Shown: piece by piece, positions 50,448 to 59,822 of the stretch
How the letters are laid out: each line of letters opens with the position of its first letter
Numbering within the stretch: the stretch's first letter is position 1
DNA from: JABHIE01 sp964584805
Lineage (GTDB): Bacteria > Planctomycetota > UBA1135
Length of the DNA stretch: 64,000 nucleotides
Assembly: GCA_964584805.1 (NCBI GenBank)
Contig: CAZPAY010000001.1
Span: forward strand, 248,001 to 312,000
Direction of reading: 5' to 3'
Translations under genes and position numbers: made by a program
The notes under the pieces: generated by a model
Told to the model about the DNA's origin: nothing
Seen by the model: only the letters and a program-made list of their open reading frames with translations
The model's database searches: none

Positions 50448-51685
50448 CGCCAACCTGTGATGGGGAAACATTCACCGTCATCGCCGGCCGCCAAAGTCGA
50501 ACCCGCGGGAATATGCAATAGCGCGTCGGCACCCGCGAGGGATGTCCAGTCACCTGAGCCTTGCTCGGGGCGTGGCGTAATGACGAGCTGACCCGATTCA
50601 TTGATGCTCAAATCAGCGGGCAAAAAACGCTCGCGTTTCTTAGCCCGAGCGGGTGCGCCGAGGGTGCCTTTTAAGTAGGGTCGCATTTGAGCCTTGCCGC
50701 CCATCATGCGTTGCAAAAGAGGCACCGCAAAAGCTTCAAGAATCACAAAAGAAGAAACGGGGTTGCCGGGCAGCCCCAATACGAAGGTCGAATCAATATG
50801 ACCAGCCCAAGCCGGCTTGCCCGGCTGCACACTGACTCCATGAAACAACTTGGTCACCCCGCAACTTTCAAAGGTAGATGGCAAGTGATCTTTATCGCCC
50901 ATGCTGACCCCGCCAATCGTGACAAGTAAATCGCAACGGGTCAGCGCATTTTCTACCGCGGAGCGGAGGGCGTCCGGGTCGTCGGGCACATGCATATGCT
51001 CAATCACATCGGCACCCGCGGCGATGAGCTGGGCAATCGAGCCGAGGCGGTTGGAATCGCGCACCTGATGCGGCTCGGGGTCACTCGCCCAAGGGACGAC
51101 CTCGTCACCGGTCGCCATCACGATGGCACGCGGTCGGGCGGCCACCCAAATCGGGTCTGCGCCACAGCCAGCGGCGGCCGAAAGATCTGCGGAAGTCAAA
51201 ACGCGCCCCGGCTCAAGCAAAACACGCCCCTCCTCGCCCATCTCGCCCGTTTGACGCACATGGCGACCGGCCTGAGGCTCTTGAGAAAAGCTCACGGTAT
51301 CGCCGATGCGATTGGTGTATTCAACCGGAATGACAGTATCGGCACCATCAGGCACCACACCGCCCGTCATGACGGCAACGGTTTGCCCGGACTGCACCTC
51401 AGGAATCTCGGAAGTGCCGGCATAAACCGCACCACACACGAGGCGATCTGCCATGCCTTCATCGGAGCGAACGGCCCAGCCATCCATGGCCGAACGACGG
51501 GTCGGTGGCTCCGCGCGGCTCATCTGCACCGGCTCAGCCAAAGTACTCCCTAAAGCATGGGCAAGCGGGATGGCTTCCGCCTCGGTGGTGAGGGGTTGGG
51601 CGGCCTCAATGAGCTGCTGAATCGCAGTCGAAAGGGGGAGCAAGGTTTTGCCCCGATGGGATGTGTCGCAGATGTCGGCAGACAT
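50444..51685 (-). CDS. moeA: Molybdopterin molybdotransferase MoeA
   Basis: 413 residues. The MoeA pattern is clear: RSAMDGWAVRS near residue 63, GVVPDGADTVIPVEYT, ISTGDEVVP-like MATGDEVVPW, GGVSMGDKDHLPS and GLPGNPVSSFV. It inserts molybdenum into adenylylated molybdopterin. No other molybdenum cofactor genes are in the window, so its client enzyme lies elsewhere. It is transcribed divergently from the RND adaptor. Confidence 0.94.
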   Translation of the reverse strand: MSADICDTSHRGKTLLPLSTAIQQLIEAAQPLTTEAEAIPLAHALGSTLAEPVQMSRAEPPTRRSAMDGWAVRSDEGMADRLVCGAVYAGTSEIPEVQSGQTVAVMTGGVVPDGADTVIPVEYTNRIGDTVSFSQEPQAGRHVRQTGEMGEEGRVLLEPGRVLTSADLSAAAGCGADPIWVAARPRAIVMATGDEVVPWASDPEPHQVRDSNRLGSIAQLIAAGADVIEHMHVPDDPDALRSAVENALTRCDLLVTIGGVSMGDKDHLPSTFESCGVTKLFHGVSVQPGKPAWAGHIDSTFVLGLPGNPVSSFVILEAFAVPLLQRMMGGKAQMRPYLKGTLGAPARAKKRERFLPADLSINESGQLVITPRPEQGSGDWTSLAGADALLHIPAGSTLAAGDDGECFPITGWR

Positions 51686-51718
51686 GGGTGGAAGGATGAT
51701 GTTTCTCGCCCTAAGAAT

Positions 51719-51750
51719 GTCACAGAAAAGTCACAAGGAAAAGACATAAT
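51719..51750. promoter_or_regulatory. Tandem GTCACA repeats and -10 between moeA and the RND operon
   Basis: GTCACA occurs at 51719 and again at 51730, exactly 11 bp apart, followed 9 bp later by CATAAT (51745-51750), with no -35. Head-to-tail 11-bp repeats at this distance resemble sites of OmpR/PhoB-type activators, which replace the -35. The downstream gene is the RND adaptor. Confidence 0.5.
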
Positions 51751-51779
51751 ACACTCCCGTTTCCTTCGTAACCCCTGTC

Positions 51780-52958
51780 ATGTCCCGCGCATCTCTGCTC
51801 CCCCTTCTCTTGCTGGTTGCTTGCTCCACGAGCGACAAGCCAACTGACCCCTCTTCGAGCGATTCTTCCGACAATGCGACTATTGTCGATTTATCGAAAG
51901 ACCCCAAAGTTGATGGCGAAAAGAGCGCCGACGCCCCTGCCGAGTCCGAGCTCGAAACGCGCCTTGTGCGCATCGCTCCCGTCACTCAAGGCGCCATCAC
52001 ACGCACTCTTGAGGCCGTCGCGAATGTGGTTTCACTCGATACTGTCGACATCATGCCTGAGCGTGCTGAGATGGTCGTCGAAATTCTCGTAGAAGAAGGC
52101 GATGTTGTCCTGGCCGGCCAGCCCTTGGCTCGTCTGCGTAATTCGGTGGCGAGCCTTGAATTCGCGGAAGCCAAAGTGCGACTTGAAGAAGCCAAGACCG
52201 GTTTAGAGAGTGCGCAAAAAGACTTTAAGCGGAATCAAGAATTGGCAAGTGGCACAACAGCCGGCATCTCACTTTTGAGTGAGCGTGAGCTTGAAACGAG
52301 CAAGCAAACATGGCTTACAGCGCGCACAACACTCGAATCAGGAAAAGTGGCCCTCGACCGTGCCGAGCTTGAGTTCAACCGCTGCACCCTGACCAGCCCC
52401 ATCGATGGCACGGTGAGCGCGCGTGATTTGTCGCTCGGTGACTTAGCGACGGTCAGCACCCGCGCCTTCCAAGTCGTCGACCTCGCCCACCCGCGCATCG
52501 AAATCCACCGCCCTCAAAGAGAGCTCGCTTTCCTCCGAGCGGGCCTTTCACTTGTCGCCACGGCCGAAGCTATGCCCGGTATCGAAATCCCTGGCGTGAT
52601 TGAGCGAGTCAGCCCAACGGTTGATCCAGAAACGGGCACGGTCAAAGTGACGGCTCGCCTCAATCCAACTTCGGGTGTTCTGCCTGTGGGTATTTTGGTC
52701 AAGCTCGTGATCGAGCTTGAACGACACGATGGCGCATTCTTGCTTCCGAAAAAAGCACTGCTCTTTGAGGCCGATGGGCAATACGGGTTCAAAGTCGTCG
52801 ACGGCAAGGCCGTGCGCTTCGACTTGATAGCTGGTTTTGAAAACACAGATGAAATCGAAGCCCTCCCTGAAACGGGTTTGGGGCTCGGCGATTCGGTAGT
52901 CGTAATTGGCGCTGACCGTCTCGAAGACGGCTCCCCCGTTGAAGTCATTGACTCATGA
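51780..52958 (+). CDS. RND efflux periplasmic adaptor, lipoprotein type
   Basis: 392 residues. A lipoprotein signal ends in LLVACS (lipobox, acylated Cys near residue 19). Then come the membrane-fusion-protein layers: barrel-sandwich strands, an alpha-hairpin (about 125-190), the second lipoyl half (CTLTSPIDGTVSARDL), a beta-barrel (VERVSPTVDPETGTVKVTAR-like) and a membrane-proximal domain. It couples the RND pump to an outer-membrane channel. It overlaps the first permease by 4 nt (ATGA). No TolC-like gene follows. Confidence 0.9.
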   Translation: MSRASLLPLLLLVACSTSDKPTDPSSSDSSDNATIVDLSKDPKVDGEKSADAPAESELETRLVRIAPVTQGAITRTLEAVANVVSLDTVDIMPERAEMVVEILVEEGDVVLAGQPLARLRNSVASLEFAEAKVRLEEAKTGLESAQKDFKRNQELASGTTAGISLLSERELETSKQTWLTARTTLESGKVALDRAELEFNRCTLTSPIDGTVSARDLSLGDLATVSTRAFQVVDLAHPRIEIHRPQRELAFLRAGLSLVATAEAMPGIEIPGVIERVSPTVDPETGTVKVTARLNPTSGVLPVGILVKLVIELERHDGAFLLPKKALLFEADGQYGFKVVDGKAVRFDLIAGFENTDEIEALPETGLGLGDSVVVIGADRLEDGSPVEVIDS

Positions 52959-55900
52959 GCGACTCCGACACGCAACGCGGCATCCTGAGCTACGGAGTGC
53001 GCCGGCCGGTGGGCATGTTGATGCTCGTTTTGGCGGGCGTCGTATTTGGTGTCGTTTCCTTAGGCAAGTTGCCCGTCGACTTGCTACCCGCGATGGATTA
53101 CCCCTCGCTTACGGTGCGCACGGCCTACCCAGGTGCCGCCCCTTCTGATGTTGAAGAGCGCGTCACCGAACGGCTCGAAGATGTCTTGTCGACAGTTGGT
53201 TCCGTTGTCTCGATGCGTTCGAGTTCGCGCGCTGAGTTGAGTGAAATACAACTTGAGTTTGAGTGGGGTTCCAACTTGCCGTTTTTGGTGCAAGATGTCC
53301 GCGAGAGGCTTGACCGCGTTTTCTTGCCCGCTGGCTCAGAGAAGCCACTCATTTTGCGCTACGACCCCGGCCTTGACCCGATTATGCGGGTGGCCCTTTC
53401 TGGCGATACAGATTTAACTCGCCTTCGTGACTTAGCCGAGCGTGATGTCGAGCGTGAATTAGAAAGCATCACCGGTGTGGCGGCCGTCCGTGTGCGTGGT
53501 GGCCTCGAAGAAGAGATTGTGGTCATGCTTGATTCGCATCGCATGGCAAATTTAAATCTAACCCCCGAACTCGTCAAAACGCGCCTTGCGGAAGAAAACT
53601 TAAATGTCCCGGGCGGCACACTGGAAGAGGGCTCGGTTGAATATGTCGTGCGCACGCTCAATGAGTTCCGCACCCTTGATGAAATTGCTGAGTTGCCCTT
53701 AGTTACACGCGCAGGCGTGGCCATCAAACTAAAAGAAGTCGCTGATGTACGCCGCTTCCATAAAGACCGCGATGTGATTCTGCGGGTCGCCGGTGATGAG
53801 GCGGTTGAAGTTGATATCTTCCGCGAAGCTGGTGCAAACTTGGTTGAAGTATCTGAAGCCGTTCGTGAGCGATTGTTTGGGGCGGCAAGTACAACTGTTT
53901 CAGGTGGCGGCAAAGGAAGCCACGGCCAACGCATGGACAAAAGTGTGCGCCGCCGCAAAAGCGTGCAAGATTCCTTGCCAAGCGGCATCTCTCTCACCTT
54001 GCTGAGTGATCAATCGCAGTTTGTAAAAGACGCGATTGACGAAGTGAAATCGGCAGCGATGCTAGGCGGCTTATTGGCCGTTTTGGTTTGCTACTTTTTC
54101 TTACGCCGCTTTGCCGCAACCATGCTGATTGGCTTGGCGGTACCTGTTTCCGTCGTGGCCACTTTCGGCGCGATGTATTCCGCGGGCGTCACCATGAACA
54201 TCATGTCGCTAGGTGGCCTCGCACTCGGTATCGGAATGCTAGTCGACAACACCATTGTGGTCCTTGAATCGATTGCCCGCCGTCGTGAGCAGGGTGATTC
54301 ACCTAAAGTTGCAGCAGTGCGTGGAGTACAAGAAGTTGGCTCGGCCGTTACGGCTTCGACTCTGACCACGGTCGCTGTATTTGCCCCGATTATTTTCGTC
54401 GAAGGCGTTGCGGGTCAAACTTTCGGCGACCAAGCCTTGGCCGTTGTTGCCTCCCTATCCCTATCCCTTGCAGTGGCACTCTTCTTCTTGCCCGGTTTGG
54501 CCGCGCGAGTTGATTTGCATCCTGATGCTAAACCTGAGCCCAGGGGCTTACAGTTTGCAAACCTTTCCAAGGGGGTTTTGCCGAGACTGCGCGCTTTGTG
54601 GAATGGTGCATCCTCATCAGGCCAAGCCCATTCTTCTTGGGGCGACCGCTTGCTGACACCTATCCGTGCTTTGCGCAACAAGCGTGTTTGGCTTTCCCTT
54701 GCGCTTGGTGCAGGCGCCGGCTTGTGCTTTGCACAACGCGCATCCGTAATTGCTGCTGAGCTCGCCAAAAAGGGAGCCAAATCTGGCATGCCCGGCATGG
54801 GTAGCGGAAGTCATGGCGGCGGTGGCATGGGTGGCGGAGGTGGTCGCGGGATGGGCTCCATGCTCTCCGCTGCCACAGAACAAGCCGCAGCCGGGTGGCT
54901 GATGGCAGGTATCGTGCTCTCGTTACCCCTTCTTTGGGTTTTAGGTGACCCCATCTTGCGCTTCCTTGGTGCGGTTCTAGCCGACTTTGCTTCTCTACTG
55001 TTGTTTTTGGTTACGGCTCTTGCCGGGTTGGCACTTGCCATCTTCCAAGCGATTGCCTGGTTGCCGGCAAAAGCTGTGAGCGCAACTCAACTTGTCTTGG
55101 AAAAGGGCTACCCCGTTTTCTTACGCCGCGTTTTACGCGCGCCATCCATGCTTCTGCTCTTGGCCGTTGTTTTTGCCGGCTTTGCTTGGAATACTGCAGG
55201 CTCCTTGGGTCGGGAATTACTACCTGAAGTCAAGCAAGGCGAATTAACGGCCGAGCTGTTTTTCCCTGCGGGCTTCCCTCTCACCGAAACCGACCGAATC
55301 GCGCGTGAGCTTTCGATTCAAACGAGTAAAGTCTCAGGGGTTCTCGAGACCGCTGTCCTATCTGGCGCTGATGAAGAATCTGTTTCTTCTGACGAGAACG
55401 GCCCCCACCGCGCCAGCCTAACCGTCCGCACTATCCAAGAGGGCGATGCACGAGCCATCGAGATGGGTGTTGAATCGGCATTGCGGCATCTCCTTGAGCG
55501 AGAGCCTGCACTGGCGCGATATCACATCCGTCGACCTACTTTGCTAGCACTGAATGCTCCGCTTGAGATTGAGGTTTTCGCCGACAATCTTGAAGAGCTC
55601 GCGGCAGCAACAAGCACAGCTGCAGCGGCTCTGCGCGATGTTCCCGGCATTACCGATTTGCGGTCTTCTTTGCGCCGTGGCAACCCCGAGGTGCGCATCA
55701 CGCTTGACCGTGAGAAATTGGCGCGCCATAACTTAACGATTGGCTCGGTCGCAAGCCGTTTGCGTTTGGCCGTCGAAGGCGAGGCTGCATCAACCTTCCC
55801 AGGAGCCGATGAGCGCGTTGATATTCGGGTGCGCACCGATTTGTCTCAACTCAAACATGTCGAGCAATTGCGTGAGCTACCGGTCAACCCCGAAGCTGAA

Positions 55901-56647
55901 AAGCCTCTCCCACTAGGCGCAATCGCTACCTTTACGATTGCCGATGGCCCAAGTGAAATCCGCCATGTTGACAACCGCCGCGCCGCCGTTTTGTCGGCCT
56001 CTCTTGCGGGTTTTGACCTTGGCGCCACGAGCGATGCCGTCACTGCCGCGCTCAACGAAATGCCGGCCATGCCCGGCGTGCGTTTTGATGTAAGTGGTCA
56101 GAAAAAAGAGATGGACGAAGCCCTGAGCTCGCTTAACTTTGCTCTTTTGCTTGCTATCTTTTTGGTTTACGCGGTCATGGCGGCTCAATTTGAAAGCTTG
56201 CTCCAACCACTTTTGATTCTGTTCTCGGTACCGCTCGCAGGCATTGGTGCTGTTTTTGGCCTAGCCATTACAGGCACTCCCCTTTCCATTGTGGCTTTAT
56301 TGGGCGCGGTGATTTTGGCGGGTATCGTGGTCAACAATGCGATTGTGTTAGTCGATCGCATCAACCGCAACCGCGACAACGGCATGAGCCTCGATGACGC
56401 CATCATTGAAGGTGGCAAGACACGCTTACGCCCCATTTTGATGACAACCACGACTACGGTTTTAGGCATGCTGCCTCTAACCGGCTGGCTGAGTTTCGCG
56501 GGGTCGGCAGAAGGCACAGAGTTGCGGGCTCCCATGGCACTCGTTGTCATTTGCGGTTTGGTTGCTTCCACTTTGTTGACACTGGTGGTCATCCCTGCGG
56601 GTTATCGCCTGCTCGCTCAATTCACATCGAAAGAGCAACATGCCTAA
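52955..56647 (+). CDS. RND efflux permease with large central insertion
   Basis: 1230 residues against about 1030 for normal RND permeases. The two-repeat layout is clear, with TM4 carrying D431 in GMLVDNTIVV. Two additions stand out. One is a Gly/basic loop at about 311-342 in the first periplasmic domain. The other is about 200 residues between TM6 and TM7 (about 515-715), with hydrophobic stretches near 578-595, 646-663 and 671-703 and a Gly/Met-rich linker near 611-636. It exports unknown substrates by proton antiport. Operon with the adaptor upstream and a second permease downstream (8-nt overlap). Confidence 0.9.
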   Translation: MSDSDTQRGILSYGVRRPVGMLMLVLAGVVFGVVSLGKLPVDLLPAMDYPSLTVRTAYPGAAPSDVEERVTERLEDVLSTVGSVVSMRSSSRAELSEIQLEFEWGSNLPFLVQDVRERLDRVFLPAGSEKPLILRYDPGLDPIMRVALSGDTDLTRLRDLAERDVERELESITGVAAVRVRGGLEEEIVVMLDSHRMANLNLTPELVKTRLAEENLNVPGGTLEEGSVEYVVRTLNEFRTLDEIAELPLVTRAGVAIKLKEVADVRRFHKDRDVILRVAGDEAVEVDIFREAGANLVEVSEAVRERLFGAASTTVSGGGKGSHGQRMDKSVRRRKSVQDSLPSGISLTLLSDQSQFVKDAIDEVKSAAMLGGLLAVLVCYFFLRRFAATMLIGLAVPVSVVATFGAMYSAGVTMNIMSLGGLALGIGMLVDNTIVVLESIARRREQGDSPKVAAVRGVQEVGSAVTASTLTTVAVFAPIIFVEGVAGQTFGDQALAVVASLSLSLAVALFFLPGLAARVDLHPDAKPEPRGLQFANLSKGVLPRLRALWNGASSSGQAHSSWGDRLLTPIRALRNKRVWLSLALGAGAGLCFAQRASVIAAELAKKGAKSGMPGMGSGSHGGGGMGGGGGRGMGSMLSAATEQAAAGWLMAGIVLSLPLLWVLGDPILRFLGAVLADFASLLLFLVTALAGLALAIFQAIAWLPAKAVSATQLVLEKGYPVFLRRVLRAPSMLLLLAVVFAGFAWNTAGSLGRELLPEVKQGELTAELFFPAGFPLTETDRIARELSIQTSKVSGVLETAVLSGADEESVSSDENGPHRASLTVRTIQEGDARAIEMGVESALRHLLEREPALARYHIRRPTLLALNAPLEIEVFADNLEELAAATSTAAAALRDVPGITDLRSSLRRGNPEVRITLDREKLARHNLTIGSVASRLRLAVEGEAASTFPGADERVDIRVRTDLSQLKHVEQLRELPVNPEAEKPLPLGAIATFTIADGPSEIRHVDNRRAAVLSASLAGFDLGATSDAVTAALNEMPAMPGVRFDVSGQKKEMDEALSSLNFALLLAIFLVYAVMAAQFESLLQPLLILFSVPLAGIGAVFGLAITGTPLSIVALLGAVILAGIVVNNAIVLVDRINRNRDNGMSLDDAIIEGGKTRLRPILMTTTTTVLGMLPLTGWLSFAGSAEGTELRAPMALVVICGLVASTLLTLVVIPAGYRLLAQFTSKEQHA

Positions 56648-59600
56648 GCCGCACGCCGAATCCTCGCCGCCAGGGTCCAAAAGCACAGACATCGGCCACC
56701 CCGTTTTAGTTCGCTTTTTCCAAGGCCTAGTGCGGCGACCGATTGCCGTCTTAATGGCCTGCTTGGCCTTGGCTGGCATGAGCGTCATTGCCACTGGCCG
56801 CATTCCGATTGAGTTGATTCCCGCTGGCTTTGGTTCAAGCAGTGTGACCGTAAGCGCGCCCTGGAGTGGCGCCAACCCCGGCGAGATTGAGCAAAAAGTT
56901 GTTTTGCCTCTCGAAGATGAGCTACGCACTTTGACGGGCGTACAAGACATTTTGGCGGTTGCTGGCGCTGGCTCGGCCACCATCGTTTTGAATTTCCCCG
57001 GTAACTACGACATGGATCAAGCCCATGCCGAAGTAAGCGACCGCATCGAGCGCGTGCGCCCTCGACTGCCGCGCGAAGTCGACCGCATCACCGTCCGTCG
57101 CTGGAATTCGGGCGACATGCCTGTCATGTGGATGGGCGTGCGCTACCCCGTGGTTGACCCCGAGCGGTCACAAGAAATCCTAAGCGAAACTTTGCAGCCT
57201 CGCCTGGAAGCCATTGAAGGCGTGGCTTCGGCCAACATTCGCGGCATCTTGCCCACTTCAGTGCGGATCCTTCTCGACGAAGAGCGGGTGGCGGCAAACC
57301 GAGTCGACATCGGCGCATTGGTAAGGCAGCTGCAAAGCGACAACATCTCCTCCCCTCTTGGCGACCTTGATGCCGCGGGCTCACGATTCTTGGTACGCAT
57401 GGATGAGCGATTTGCAACGCTCGAAGAGATTGAGAATTTTGTGGTGCGCCCAGGCCTCAAGCTCAAAGACATTGGCCGCGTTGTCAAAGTGCGCTCCGCG
57501 CCTGAGCATTTTTTCCGGGTCGATGGTGACTACACCCTAGGGGTCGCGATTAGCAAAGAGACTTCGGCGAACACTTTCGATGTCTGTAAGCGCATCACTG
57601 AAATTGTCGAAAACGAATTCCCGCAAGATGCACAACTCGGGCGATTTGAATACTCCATCTTCTGGAACGAAGGTGACAATATTCGCACCATTTTGACCAA
57701 CCTCATCGAAGACGCCGCCCTGGGCGGTTTAATCGCAAGTTTGGTTTTGTTTGCCTTCTTGCGGCGCGTCGGGCTCACTTTGCTGATATCCGTTTCGATT
57801 CCATTTTCGGTATTGGTGGCGCTGACCTGGATTTGGGCAAGTGGAGGCAGTTTCAATCTCTTCACCATGACGGGCATCGCCATCGCCATTGGCATGCTGG
57901 TTGACAATGCCGTCGTCATTGTGGAAGCGATTTTCACGCGTTTAATGCGTAAAGAATCTCTGTACGATGCGACCACCAAAGGCCCAGCGGAAGTCATGCT
58001 CGCGGTAGTCACCGCGACCCTCACAACCGTTGTCGTTTTCTTACCGCTCATCTTCATGTCGGAAGAGCGCAACGCACGGTTAGTCAGTTCGGCAATGGGT
58101 ATCCCCCTCTGCGTGAGTTTGATTGGCGCTTTGATTCTTGCGATTTTCATCGTGCCCGTTTTCTCGCGCAATGCCATGCGCGAAAAGTCGATGCAAGCTT
58201 TGGCTGAGCGCATGCAGAAGCGCGAAACTCAAAGCGATGGCCCCCTGGGCCGCCTGCAAGGGTTCTTCACCAAGTTGGTTGGTTGGAGCCTCGACCACCG
58301 TTTTAGAGCCTTCACACTTGCTGGTCTTTTTTTGGCGTCGGGTGCATTCGCGCGCGCAGGTAGCTCTTTCTCCGCTGAGGGCAGCATGGGTGGAAGCCAA
58401 TTGTCCATCAACTTTGACTTATCCGAAGGCACCACCCTCTACGACGCGGACCAAGCCGTCGCGGAATTAGAAAAGACTATCCTCAGTTCTGAGTTTAAAG
58501 AAGGCATCCAAAAGCCAACCATTGGTATCCAATACGACCGCTCGGGCGGCAACATCAACATGTGGCACGACGACAAGCCGTTGCCCGATGAAGAAAAGGC
58601 GATTCGCAAATACTTCAAAGAGCATGTACCCGACTCAGCGATTTTCGATTTCAAATTCGAGCGCGGTTTTGATGAGCGCAACACGACAGATGAGCATTGG
58701 GTGCGCGTGCAATTGACGGGCCCTGACAGCTTGAGTGTCGAGCAATACGCTGAGCAGCTGCGCGCCATTGCACGATCTGAAACCGACATTAAAGAAGTGG
58801 CCGACCCGGCTCGCACCACCCGCGAGATGCGGCTCAGCCTTGACCGCGACCGCATGAACCGCCTCGGCATTTCCAGCCAAGCGGTATTGGGCACAATTGA
58901 GTGGGGCTTGCGAGGTTTTATGGTTTCGCGGTTTGAGACCGAGCGCAGTGACATTCCGTTGATTTTAGAATTCGATGACCCTGATGTTCCCGACCGCGAG
59001 CGGCTGAAAGAAATGATGCTCATGATTCCATCAGGTGGAGTGATTCCGCTCGATTCGATTGCTGACTTCAAATCCGCGCGCGCGCCGTCGAGCATTTCAC
59101 GCCGCAATGGCCTGACTTCAGCCGTAGTGGGCTTGCTCCCCCACAACGATGACATCCGCGAGCGCCGACTCTTGCTTGAGCGCCTCACTGATCAACTCAA
59201 ACTCCCCGAAGGCTACTCTTGGAAACAGGTTGGCGGTTGGTCAGGCTTTTCGCAAGATATGGGTGAAATGAAAACTGCTTTTACCCTCAGCATCGCACTC
59301 GTCTTTTTGCTGATGGGTCTGCTCTTCAATTCACTCGTTTTGCCTTTTTCCGTATTGAGCACGATTTGGTTTGCTGTCACCGGAGCCAACTGGGCTTTCA
59401 AACTGACCGGCACGCCTATGGATCTCATGGGCATGGTCGGCATGATTGTCCTTGCCGGCGTGGTCGTCAACAACGGCATCGTTTTGGTCGATCGCATTTT
59501 GCAGCACGAAGCCATTGGGCTTGACCGGCGAGATGCCATCCTGCAAGCAACGCGCGACCGTCTGCGCCCCGTCTTGATGACGGCACTCACCACCATTTTT

Positions 59601-59783
59601 GGGCTTTTACCGATTGCTCTCAGCGAAGAAACGGGCATGGGCTTTTCCTTTAAGGGTCTAGCCATTGGTGTTGCCGGCGGCTTGGCATTTACGACTTTTT
59701 TTACGCTCTGGATTGTGCCGCTTCTTTACGCCACCTTTAATGATTTTGGCGCGCTGGTCTCGCGACGATTCAATAAAGCTTAA
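56640..59783 (+). CDS. RND efflux permease, second paralogue
   Basis: 1047 residues, the usual RND length. Twelve transmembrane segments and two large periplasmic domains are apparent; the proton-relay aspartate is D422 in GMLVDNAVVIVEA. It lacks the central insertion found in its neighbour. Two permeases behind one adaptor recall MdtABC, where two different permeases form one mixed trimer, so a heteromeric pump is plausible. It overlaps the first permease gene by 8 nt. Confidence 0.92.
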   Translation: MPKPHAESSPPGSKSTDIGHPVLVRFFQGLVRRPIAVLMACLALAGMSVIATGRIPIELIPAGFGSSSVTVSAPWSGANPGEIEQKVVLPLEDELRTLTGVQDILAVAGAGSATIVLNFPGNYDMDQAHAEVSDRIERVRPRLPREVDRITVRRWNSGDMPVMWMGVRYPVVDPERSQEILSETLQPRLEAIEGVASANIRGILPTSVRILLDEERVAANRVDIGALVRQLQSDNISSPLGDLDAAGSRFLVRMDERFATLEEIENFVVRPGLKLKDIGRVVKVRSAPEHFFRVDGDYTLGVAISKETSANTFDVCKRITEIVENEFPQDAQLGRFEYSIFWNEGDNIRTILTNLIEDAALGGLIASLVLFAFLRRVGLTLLISVSIPFSVLVALTWIWASGGSFNLFTMTGIAIAIGMLVDNAVVIVEAIFTRLMRKESLYDATTKGPAEVMLAVVTATLTTVVVFLPLIFMSEERNARLVSSAMGIPLCVSLIGALILAIFIVPVFSRNAMREKSMQALAERMQKRETQSDGPLGRLQGFFTKLVGWSLDHRFRAFTLAGLFLASGAFARAGSSFSAEGSMGGSQLSINFDLSEGTTLYDADQAVAELEKTILSSEFKEGIQKPTIGIQYDRSGGNINMWHDDKPLPDEEKAIRKYFKEHVPDSAIFDFKFERGFDERNTTDEHWVRVQLTGPDSLSVEQYAEQLRAIARSETDIKEVADPARTTREMRLSLDRDRMNRLGISSQAVLGTIEWGLRGFMVSRFETERSDIPLILEFDDPDVPDRERLKEMMLMIPSGGVIPLDSIADFKSARAPSSISRRNGLTSAVVGLLPHNDDIRERRLLLERLTDQLKLPEGYSWKQVGGWSGFSQDMGEMKTAFTLSIALVFLLMGLLFNSLVLPFSVLSTIWFAVTGANWAFKLTGTPMDLMGMVGMIVLAGVVVNNGIVLVDRILQHEAIGLDRRDAILQATRDRLRPVLMTALTTIFGLLPIALSEETGMGFSFKGLAIGVAGGLAFTTFFTLWIVPLLYATFNDFGALVSRRFNKA

Positions 59784-59810
59784 GCGCAACAACAATCCGC
59801 AAGGAAACGA

Positions 59811-59816
59811 TACAAT
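59811..59816 (+). promoter_or_regulatory. -10 hexamer for leaderless ribH mRNA
   Basis: TACAAT (5/6) ends 6 nt before the ATG at 59823, in the 39-bp gap after the second permease. An AAGGAAA occurs further upstream, but too far (about 16 nt) for a ribosome site. The gap is too small for an FMN riboswitch. Confidence 0.55.
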
Positions 59817-59822
59817 ACGCCG

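Noticed and set aside
59784..59822. FMN riboswitch upstream of ribH
   Set aside because: Only 39 bp separate ribH from the preceding gene, far too short for the aptamer, and no conserved RFN elements are visible.
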